From an uncultured Nitrospira sp. (lineage in GTDB: Bacteria; Nitrospirota; Nitrospiria; Nitrospirales; Nitrospiraceae), in the NCBI GenBank assembly GCA_902500785.1, contig CABVRW010000010.1, positions 20,541 to 84,540 on the forward strand: 64,000 nt of DNA, written 5' to 3'. Both the position numbers and the translations under genes were made by a program. This document shows, one piece after another, positions 36,728 through 43,859 of this stretch. The notes beneath the pieces are model-generated. The model was not told the origin of the DNA. It worked only from the letters and a program-made list of their open reading frames with translations, and did no database searches. The stretch's first letter is position 1. Each line of letters starts with the position of its first letter.

Positions 36728-37711
36728 CTACCGGCGAGCTGAGCTGATAGAAATGATGGTTCCCCCCTCGCCTGCCGCCCACCCAACTGTGGCACGAGGA
36801 AAACTCAGGGCCATGAGAGAGCGTTTCACCGGGCTGGCCTCCTCCACCCAATTGAATCCTGCATCAGTGGTTCGCAGGATCTGGCCATGCTCTCCCACGA
36901 TCCAGCCTTGTTGCGCATCGGTAAAGCGAATACGGATCAGATCCGTCAGCTTGGTACAGGTCCGTCCGCAAGGCAAGGTGCGATCGATCCAATGGGTGCC
37001 GCCGTCGGTCGTTTGAAACAACGCGCCGGCGTTGCCGACGGCCCAGCCGTTCGCCTCGTCCGCGAAGGCCACATCAAAAAATGTCGCAGAACTCTGACTG
37101 GATTGTGGCAACCACGTCATACCGCCGTCGGACGTCGTGAGAATCGTGCCCAACGCACCGACGATCGTTCCATGCTGCTCATTTATCAAGACAATGGAAT
37201 GTAACGCGGCGTTCGTGCCGCTTGCTTGATCCGTCCAGTTCTCTCCACCATCCGTCGTTTGCAGAATGGTGCCGTTTCCGCCGACCAGCCAGCCCTTCAG
37301 AGGCGACGCGAAGGCGATCCCATAGAGCGGGGCCTGCGTGGACACCACCCTCACGTTCCAGCTCTCTCCGCCGTCCCGACTTGTCCGGACCGTTCCATTG
37401 GCGCCCACGACCCAACCGCGACGAGCATCCTGGAAGTACACCGCCGTCAGCAGCGAAGTGGTCCCGCTGGAGGCTTTCTTCCATTTGCGGCCGCCGTCGG
37501 TCGTCTTGAGGATCGTCCCGCCGGCCCCCACCGCCCAACCGAGTTGCGGGTCGTGAAAAAACATCCCCAGCAGCGTGGCTTCAGATCCGCTCTTCTGCAT
37601 CGCCACCGTGGCCCGGATTTCAGGAGGGGCTGCCTCAACTGTACCCGCGCACAGGAAGGCCATGAGCAACCAGGATACAACCGCCGCTGTGTGCAAGGTT
37701 CTACGCCTCAT
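36728..37711 (-). CDS. Secreted Ycf48-like beta-propeller protein
   Basis: Protein of 327 residues with a signal peptide (RTLHTAAVVSWLLMAFLCAG, cleaved near VEA-APP) and about seven BNR-type blades, each reading like GWAVGAGGTILKTTDGGRKW. This is the Ycf48/HCF136 propeller pattern. Cyanobacterial Ycf48 assists photosystem assembly; here a periplasmic scaffold or assembly role is only inferred. Its start overlaps the stop of the IPT-repeat gene by four bases (ATGA), so the two are translationally coupled and probably act together. Confidence 0.85.
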   Translation of the reverse strand: MRRRTLHTAAVVSWLLMAFLCAGTVEAAPPEIRATVAMQKSGSEATLLGMFFHDPQLGWAVGAGGTILKTTDGGRKWKKASSGTTSLLTAVYFQDARRGWVVGANGTVRTSRDGGESWNVRVVSTQAPLYGIAFASPLKGWLVGGNGTILQTTDGGENWTDQASGTNAALHSIVLINEQHGTIVGALGTILTTSDGGMTWLPQSSQSSATFFDVAFADEANGWAVGNAGALFQTTDGGTHWIDRTLPCGRTCTKLTDLIRIRFTDAQQGWIVGEHGQILRTTDAGFNWVEEASPVKRSLMALSFPRATVGWAAGEGGTIISISSARR

Positions 37712-39384
37712 TGTTGGTGGTGAGTATTCTCTTTACTGGGATTCCGCCAATAGCTCGCGTCCGGCAATCCCTTGGATTGAATGGTAAACGTGCCGGCCTC
37801 CAGCGTAAGCCACTTCTTTGGCGTACAGCAGGATCCGTCCGGCAAGAGATCCCACGATCCACGACGGACCACGAGCGGCCCCGACGTCAAATCCGGATTG
37901 AACTCGCCAAGCTTGCCGACTCCATACGAATGGCGGTGAGGAACGCGAACTTTGATTTCATTGTCCGTCCAGGACTGCACGATCGCGCCGACTCCATTGA
38001 ACAATACTTCGGTGCGTGAGACATTCTCCCCCAACTCCGGAGCCGTCCTGGCATAGACACTGTCCGTGATGAGCTTGCTTGCCTCGGCCGTCTTCAGAAA
38101 CGTGCCGAACCCGCTCCCCTTGATCGTGATGACTTCATCCAATCCTCCCGTGATCGGACTGTAGGAATCGATCTTCGGAGTAAGCAGCGTAAACATGCCG
38201 ACCTCGGTTTCAAGTACTTGCTTGTCGGCACAACAGGTGCCATCTGGCTTCGGAGAATTGGCCGCGCGTTTCACCACCACCGGACCGCTTTTTGCGCTAA
38301 AGGGTACCCAGACGTCAATCCGGTCGTTGCCCCACCGGTACACGATCGCTTGTGTCCCACCGATCTCGACGGTATTTTCACTCAGTGAAAAATCAATAAA
38401 GTTATACGGCGTTGCTCCGGCCTCGGAGTAAAAGCCGAAATTCTCTCCGGTAATTTTCAATAACGTCCCGATCGGAGCCTGAGACGGGGTGAGGCCCTTT
38501 GCCTTGGGCGTCCGCACGGTATAGGTCCCAACCGTGCGCGCTTGGCCGTTTCGCGTCATCACGACGGGGCCATCCTGCGCATCCAACGGCACATGAACCA
38601 CGATGGCCGTATCGGTCCACTGCGAGATCGTTGCGAGATGCCCGCCGAAGGAGACATGATCTTCAGGGTTTCTCGTCGCCCCGAACCCTTTGCCAAACAA
38701 CACCACTTTGGTTCCCACCGGACCACTCATCGGATCGACACGCACTGAGGCCAATACCCGAACCGGCAGGCTATTACTCACCACCTGCTGGACCGGCGCG
38801 CAGCAGGAGCCATCAGGCAGCGGGTCGGATGAGGCCATGCGCACCACGACCTCCCCCGTCTGCACATTGGCCGGCAGTTCGACCTCGATCTTGTCGTCAC
38901 GCCACTTACGCACGCGAACGGTCACGTCGCCGATCGCCACGCTGTTGACCCCGAAAATGGTGTTCGGATCACGCGGCCCGGCGGTATTGCCGAAATGTTC
39001 ACCTGTGATTTCCAGAATCGTTCCCGGCTCTGCCTCGGCCGGCGACAAGGAGCGAATGACGGGCTGCAACCGGGTAAACGATCCGGCCGGCAGGCGCTTC
39101 TTGCCGATGATGACGGTGACCGGTCCATTGGCTGCCCGAGAGGGCACTCGCACTTCAATGAGATCGGATTCCCAACGTTGGACCAATGCAGGCGCACCTT
39201 GGAAGGTGACCTGATTGAACGTGGTCGATTTATACGGCCCGAATCCCTTCCCGCTGATCGAAAGAGTCGCTCCCGGCACGGCGGCACTGGGATGAAGGGC
39301 CGGCGACTCTGCCCGGACCTCTCCAGAAAAGACCGGCCCGGCAAACAAGGCGACACCGAACATGACACGAACGATATATTTCAT
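37708..39384 (-). CDS. Secreted IPT/TIG-repeat protein
   Basis: Protein of 558 residues with a signal peptide (residues 1-26, VALFAGPVFSGEVRA) and about five IPT/TIG immunoglobulin-like repeats (roughly 27-104, 107-210, 213-290, 294-400, 403-535). Each repeat has a P-G-T-x-L-x-I-x-G-x-x-F-G signature and a W-x-x-D-x-I-x-V-x-V-P strand. A PDG[S/T]CC motif with paired cysteines occurs in repeats 2, 4 and 5 (194-195, 384-385, 519-520). It is likely periplasmic or surface-exposed. It is coupled to the Ycf48-like gene downstream. Function unknown. Confidence 0.85.
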   Translation of the reverse strand: MKYIVRVMFGVALFAGPVFSGEVRAESPALHPSAAVPGATLSISGKGFGPYKSTTFNQVTFQGAPALVQRWESDLIEVRVPSRAANGPVTVIIGKKRLPAGSFTRLQPVIRSLSPAEAEPGTILEITGEHFGNTAGPRDPNTIFGVNSVAIGDVTVRVRKWRDDKIEVELPANVQTGEVVVRMASSDPLPDGSCCAPVQQVVSNSLPVRVLASVRVDPMSGPVGTKVVLFGKGFGATRNPEDHVSFGGHLATISQWTDTAIVVHVPLDAQDGPVVMTRNGQARTVGTYTVRTPKAKGLTPSQAPIGTLLKITGENFGFYSEAGATPYNFIDFSLSENTVEIGGTQAIVYRWGNDRIDVWVPFSAKSGPVVVKRAANSPKPDGTCCADKQVLETEVGMFTLLTPKIDSYSPITGGLDEVITIKGSGFGTFLKTAEASKLITDSVYARTAPELGENVSRTEVLFNGVGAIVQSWTDNEIKVRVPHRHSYGVGKLGEFNPDLTSGPLVVRRGSWDLLPDGSCCTPKKWLTLEAGTFTIQSKGLPDASYWRNPSKENTHHQQ

Positions 39385-39447
39385 GGGATGACACTCCCTA
39401 CCGACAACCTCTGAATGAGCCCACTAGCAGGCCTGAGCGAGGCTGAC

Positions 39448-39681
39448 ATGATGGCACATCAGACGAACGCCCCGCACGTGGCACGGAAACCCCACGCAAC
39501 TGAGGCAGCGAGGCCGGATTGGGGGGTACGGCAATTCATCAAGGGGCTCACGGACTATAACAAGCGGAATTTTTTGATGTCAAGGCAAGCCGGCGAGGCA
39601 GAAACAGAGCAGGTAGAGGAGGGGCCCTCAGAGTCGAACTTGAACCAGCAATTCGAGTTCAATCGCGGCGTGCAACGGTAA
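39448..39681 (+). CDS. Possible small hydrophilic protein
   Basis: Reading frame of 77 codons with GAGG six bases before an ATG; a longer form could start at 39415. The product is hydrophilic (VRQFIKGLTDYNKRNF, then an acidic Glu/Gln-rich tail). It runs 54 bases into the convergent RidA gene, which weakens the case, although TDYNKRNF reads like real protein. No family recognised. Confidence 0.4.
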   Translation: MMAHQTNAPHVARKPHATEAARPDWGVRQFIKGLTDYNKRNFLMSRQAGEAETEQVEEGPSESNLNQQFEFNRGVQR

Positions 39682-40089
39682 CTCTGCCGCACCCAGCGCC
39701 ACGCGAGCATGTCGTCCGGCCTCGCCGAACACTTGCACCAACAGATCAGACGCCCCGTTGATAACCGCAGGTTGCTGCCCAAACCCTGCGGCTGACGCGA
39801 CATGTCCCACGACGCGCACGATCCGCTGCACTCGATCCAATGACCCGAGTTCATGCCGTATCACCGCCAACGCATTCAACAACGCCAATCTCGCCGCCTC
39901 GGCTCCGCGCTCTACCGTCACCTCTTGCCCGAGCTTCCCGGTGATCACGACCTGTCCGTCTTGAAACGGCAGCACGCCGCTCAGATAGAGCAGATCACCG
40001 GCAAGCACCGCCGGCACATAACTCGCCACTGGTTTGGGAGGAACCGGCAACTCGATGCCGAGAGACTTCAATCTGGCGTCAACCGACAC
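39628..40089 (-). CDS. RidA family protein (YjgF/UK114)
   Basis: RidA-fold protein of 153 residues. The family hydrolyses reactive enamine/imine intermediates made by PLP enzymes. Seen: AGDLLYLSGVLPFQDG, AARLALLNALAVIRHELGSLDRV and the end LHAAIELELLVQVRL. The Arg of the classic C-terminal RidA signature is not evident, so it may belong to an Rid group without deaminase activity. Translation starts at GTG, with AAGGA seven bases upstream. Confidence 0.85.
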   Translation of the reverse strand: MSVDARLKSLGIELPVPPKPVASYVPAVLAGDLLYLSGVLPFQDGQVVITGKLGQEVTVERGAEAARLALLNALAVIRHELGSLDRVQRIVRVVGHVASAAGFGQQPAVINGASDLLVQVFGEAGRHARVALGAAELPLHAAIELELLVQVRL

Positions 40090-40286
40090 GAAAGATCCTT
40101 TCTTGCGCCCGCACGATTCAGGAGTACCGACTCAATCATCCGATTTTGTCGCACGCCATGGCGTGTCACCTGTGGCCACCTCGACGGACCGCAGATGCAC
40201 CATGCGCAGTCCCTGACGAGAGGCTCTTCACGATTCACTCTACATGGCGGCCTAGAACGCTGCCGGCAGACTTTTTTGGCATCCGG

Positions 40287-41441
40287 CTAGCGAGACTGCA
40301 GCGCATCCAGAAAACTGTCTCCCCATGGCAGTCTGGTTGCCCCCAGGGCTTCACCGATCGTTTGACCGAGATCCGCTGCGGTGGTCCGGGTCCCAAGATT
40401 CACCCCGCGCGCGAGCCGCGGGCCGGTCACAAGACAGGGTACATACTCGCGCGAATGGCCAGGGTTCGGCCTGGCACAATCGAACCCATGGTCGCCGGTG
40501 ATGATCAACACATCTCCGACCTTGAGACTCTCCTGCAGGTCACGAAGTCTTCGGTCGACCTGTTGCAGCGTGGTCACCGTCGTTTGGAGATCAGGATTGA
40601 TGACGGGGAGATTGGCGTATATCAACCCGCGAGGCACCTTACTGAACAGGCCCACGACTTCTTCCATCACGGCGTCCGCATGAAACAGCGGTACAGACCT
40701 CGTGACCCCGCGCCCACTGAATAAATCTCCGACCTTTCCCACTCCGATCACAAGTTGGCTGGCCCGGCTCAAGTGATCCAACAACGTGAGGCCCGGCGGT
40801 TCGACAGCAAAATCCCTCCGCCGTTCCGTCATGGCAAATGTGCCGGGGTGTCCAAGAAATGGGCAGGCGACCACGCGCACAATGGGCATGAGTGACTTGA
40901 GCAACTTTCTGGCTTCACGCGCCAGCCGGTAGAGTTCTTCGGCCGGTACCACTTGCTCATGCGCCGCCAGAAGAATGGTCCCCGCCGTATCGATCCAGGC
41001 GATCGGCATGCCGGAGTGCTGGTGTTGTTTCCCGAACTCAGCGATCGGCTCCAGGTTGACCGCGCGGCAATTACCCAGGGTCTTCTGGCCCAACGCGGCC
41101 TCCAGCGCGGTCGCCAACTCGGGGGTGAAGGTCTCACAAGGACGTTCGCCATCCTCGATCAGATATCCGGCTAATTCCCAATGCCCCGACAGTGAGTGTT
41201 TCCCTTTGGTCGCAAATCCAAGGGTCCCGTAGCAGCCTTCCGGCTGAGCCATCGGGCGAATGCCTTGAAACTGTCCCAGGTGCCCGAGGCCGAGTTGCTC
41301 AAGATTCGGCAGGGCGAGGCCCTTGGAAATAGCCGCTAATCGCTGCAGGGTGTTACAGCCGGCGTCACCATACAATTCAGCATCGGGTAAGGCACCGATA
41401 CCGAATCCATCCAAGACCAGCAGTACGATTCGAGTCATCAT
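40287..41441 (-). CDS. deoB: Phosphopentomutase
   Basis: DeoB interconverts (deoxy)ribose 1- and 5-phosphates; 384 residues, alkaline-phosphatase-like fold. Metal-site motifs are visible: LVLDGFGIGALPDA near the start, WIDTAGTI in the middle, and IITGDHGFDCARPNPGHSRE near the end, with HAD and the final TRTTAADLGQTI. It acts just before deoxyribose-phosphate aldolase in nucleoside salvage, and deoC is the next gene upstream, read in the same direction. Confidence 0.94.
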   Translation of the reverse strand: MMTRIVLLVLDGFGIGALPDAELYGDAGCNTLQRLAAISKGLALPNLEQLGLGHLGQFQGIRPMAQPEGCYGTLGFATKGKHSLSGHWELAGYLIEDGERPCETFTPELATALEAALGQKTLGNCRAVNLEPIAEFGKQHQHSGMPIAWIDTAGTILLAAHEQVVPAEELYRLAREARKLLKSLMPIVRVVACPFLGHPGTFAMTERRRDFAVEPPGLTLLDHLSRASQLVIGVGKVGDLFSGRGVTRSVPLFHADAVMEEVVGLFSKVPRGLIYANLPVINPDLQTTVTTLQQVDRRLRDLQESLKVGDVLIITGDHGFDCARPNPGHSREYVPCLVTGPRLARGVNLGTRTTAADLGQTIGEALGATRLPWGDSFLDALQSR

Positions 41442-41533
41442 GGGCGCACTATATCAAATCCACCGGAACGAGCAAGATTTTCACACCGCATAAGCAAGAG
41501 GGCAAGGACTTGGGGAGAAGAAGGCATGGTGGT

Positions 41534-42223
41534 TCAGCGCCCCGCTATCCGCGCGTTCCGCCATTCGGTCAGGATCTTCAGACTCGCGCTGGTGCCGATC
41601 CGGTCTGCACCGGCTTCCAGCAACTCCCGTGTCGCCTTCCAATCTCTGATCCCGCCCGAGGCTTTCACCTTCGCCTGCCCGGCCACCGCCTCTTTCATCA
41701 GACGAACGTCTTCCACCGTCGCCCCAGCTTGATTGAACCCAGTCGAAGTCTTCACATAGTCCATGCCGGCTTCGACGGCCAGACGGCAGGCGGTGATTTT
41801 TTCTTCACGCGTCAGCAGACAGGTTTCCAGAATCACCTTATGGTTCACGCCCGGTGTGGCCTGAACGACGGCCGCCATATCGCTCCGCACTAGGTCGTAG
41901 TCGCCGGATTTCAAGCGGCTGATATTGATGACCATGTCGAGCACCTGTGCGCCATGCGCTACGGCCTCGATGGCTTCCGTCACCTTTGCGTGGGTCGTGT
42001 GCCCGCCGAGAGGGAATCCGATCGGGATGCCGACCTGAACATCCGTTCCCGCGACCGCGGCCACCGCCTCATCCACATAGCAGGGCGGCACAAAGATCAC
42101 GACGAACCCCTGCTCCTTGGCTTCCTCGCACAGGCGCCATACATCGGCCTTGATCGCTTCAGGGCGGAGCACGGTATGGTCCAGATAACGCGGCAACGTC
42201 TCGTTCCAAGGCATCTCACCCAT
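41534..42223 (-). CDS. deoC: Deoxyribose-phosphate aldolase
   Basis: DeoC splits 2-deoxyribose 5-phosphate into glyceraldehyde 3-phosphate and acetaldehyde; about 229 residues. The Schiff-base lysine lies in MDYVKTSTGF, the second lysine in VKASGGIRD, and the conserved start is LDHTVLRPEA. ATG at 42223 is chosen for the upstream AAAGGGA; an in-frame ATG at 42253 exists. Together with deoB it forms a deoxynucleoside breakdown unit. Confidence 0.95.
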   Translation of the reverse strand: MGEMPWNETLPRYLDHTVLRPEAIKADVWRLCEEAKEQGFVVIFVPPCYVDEAVAAVAGTDVQVGIPIGFPLGGHTTHAKVTEAIEAVAHGAQVLDMVINISRLKSGDYDLVRSDMAAVVQATPGVNHKVILETCLLTREEKITACRLAVEAGMDYVKTSTGFNQAGATVEDVRLMKEAVAGQAKVKASGGIRDWKATRELLEAGADRIGTSASLKILTEWRNARIAGR

Positions 42224-42297
42224 ACAACGGTCCCTTTCAGACTGTACGATCAATGATGGAGAACTTACACGGCGTGTCGTGAGAGGCTATCTCACCA

Positions 42298-43359
42298 TCA
42301 GGCGCCGTGGGCGAGGAGATTCCCTCTGCTGCGCTTGCGGAACGGCTGTTTCTGATACTTCTCTACGGCTTGATTGTGCTCCTCCAGGGTGGAGGAGAAT
42401 TGGTGGGTCCCGTCGTTACGCGACACGAAGTAGAGGTAGGACGCCTGGGCGGGAAAGAGCGCCGCGCGCAGGGAATGGATCCCTGGGCTGGCAATTGGTC
42501 CCGGCGGAAGGCCCTGCACACGATACGTATTGTAGGGGCTCATGATCAAGAGATCGCGTTTATGGATGTTCCCATCGAAGTCCGGCAACCCGTAGATCAC
42601 CGTCGGATCGCTCTGCAGCGGGATTTTTTTCCGCAACCGGTTATGGAACACCGCGGCGATCAGTTCCCGCTCATCTTTCGATCCGGTTTCCTTTTCGATG
42701 ACGGAAGCCAGGGTGAGGACCTGATGCAGGGATAGTTTCATACGGGCCGCCTGTTCCTGCAGATCGGCTCCCCAGACCCGACGAAGACCATCGACCATCG
42801 TCTTGATGACCTCCTTCGCCTTCGTGCCACGGGCGAAGGAATAGGTTTCAGGAAAGAGATACCCCTCCAGTGAATCAGCCTCAATGCCGAGCGTGGTGAT
42901 AAAGGTGCGATCCCGCACCAGCTTCGTGAATTCTTTCGTATCCGTGACCTGCTGTGCCCCCAGGACATCGGCAATCTGCACGAGACTGTACCCCTCCGGA
43001 ATCGTGACCGGATGCAGCACGACTCGACCGGCCAGCAGCTTCCCCAGAATCTCCCGCGGCGACATCCCGCCGTCCAACTCATACTCCCCGGGACGAATCT
43101 TTCGATCATTCTCTCGCGTTTTTCCGAGTAGGAGAAAGGCCGCCCGACTACGAATCAGCTGCTCGTTCTGAAGAATATTCGCAACCTGCTGAAAGGTGCT
43201 GCCTTCAGGAATGAGGACGATATGGGAGGGAGGTTTAGGAATCCCGCTCGCGACGGGACTGTGAGCCCAACGCAGCACCAGATACCCGGCGATGGCTGCG
43301 AGCATCACGGCCGCCAGGACCAGTCCCTTGATCGATCTGATCTGCATCATCTGCATCAT
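42298..43359 (-). CDS. mltG: Endolytic murein transglycosylase MltG
   Basis: MltG cuts nascent peptidoglycan strands and ends their elongation. About 353 residues: a short cytoplasmic N-terminus, one membrane helix (GLVLAAVMLAAIAGYLVL), a LysM-like part (IPEGSTFQQVANILQNEQL) and the YceG catalytic domain with the essential Glu in VIEKETGS, plus LQSDPTVIYGL and NTYRVQGLPPGPIASPG. Its start lies inside the 3' part of ruvX in another frame; ATGs at 43347, 43359 and 43395 are possible and the ribosome binding site is unclear. Confidence 0.92.
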   Translation of the reverse strand: MMQMMQIRSIKGLVLAAVMLAAIAGYLVLRWAHSPVASGIPKPPSHIVLIPEGSTFQQVANILQNEQLIRSRAAFLLLGKTRENDRKIRPGEYELDGGMSPREILGKLLAGRVVLHPVTIPEGYSLVQIADVLGAQQVTDTKEFTKLVRDRTFITTLGIEADSLEGYLFPETYSFARGTKAKEVIKTMVDGLRRVWGADLQEQAARMKLSLHQVLTLASVIEKETGSKDERELIAAVFHNRLRKKIPLQSDPTVIYGLPDFDGNIHKRDLLIMSPYNTYRVQGLPPGPIASPGIHSLRAALFPAQASYLYFVSRNDGTHQFSSTLEEHNQAVEKYQKQPFRKRSRGNLLAHGA

Positions 43360-43855
43360 CGACTCGTAGTTCGTCACACGCCCACGGATCCGCATCCTCG
43401 GGCTCGTTCGGGCTGTTCGTCAGGCCCACGGCCGGCTGTTCCAAACTCGCCAAATAACTTTGCAACAGAATCGCCGCGGCAATGCGATCGACGATGCCCT
43501 TCCGTTTCCGACGGCCGACATCCGCCGCGATCAACAGATCCTCCGCGGCACAGGTCGTCATCCGTTCATCCCAGGTGATGACAGGAACCGACAGCGCCGG
43601 CTCAAGGAGCTGGATAAACGCCTCGACGACTTTGGCCGCGGGTCCGATCTCGCCATCCAATCGAAACGGCATACCGACGAGGACCTGTCCAACCTCGTGT
43701 TCTCGGACCAACTCTTGAATATGCCGAATATCCGCAGCAGGATTCCGCCGGAAAAACGTTTCCAGCGGTTGGGCCGTCCACCCGAGTTCATCACTTAGGG
43801 CAAATCCGATCCGCTTGGAACCATGATCGATGGCGAGAATCCGTCTCCCTTTCAT
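43235..43855 (-). CDS. ruvX: RuvX/YqgF Holliday-junction resolvase-like protein, extended
   Basis: RNase-H-fold nuclease that acts in 5' maturation of 16S rRNA (YqgF) and is annotated as a putative Holliday junction resolvase. Motifs: LAIDHGSKRIGFALSD, VLVGMPFRLDGEIG, TWDERMTT and RKGIVDRIAAAILLQSYL. The family is usually about 140 residues; here 206 are read, because about 58 hydrophilic residues follow the normal end (NEPEDADPWACDELRVDDAD). This tail overlaps mltG by more than 110 bases. A start at 43855 (MKGRRILA) is 4 bases from the alaS stop. Confidence 0.88.
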   Translation of the reverse strand: MKGRRILAIDHGSKRIGFALSDELGWTAQPLETFFRRNPAADIRHIQELVREHEVGQVLVGMPFRLDGEIGPAAKVVEAFIQLLEPALSVPVITWDERMTTCAAEDLLIAADVGRRKRKGIVDRIAAAILLQSYLASLEQPAVGLTNSPNEPEDADPWACDELRVDDADDADQIDQGTGPGGRDARSHRRVSGAALGSQSRRERDS

Positions 43856-43859
43856 CAGT

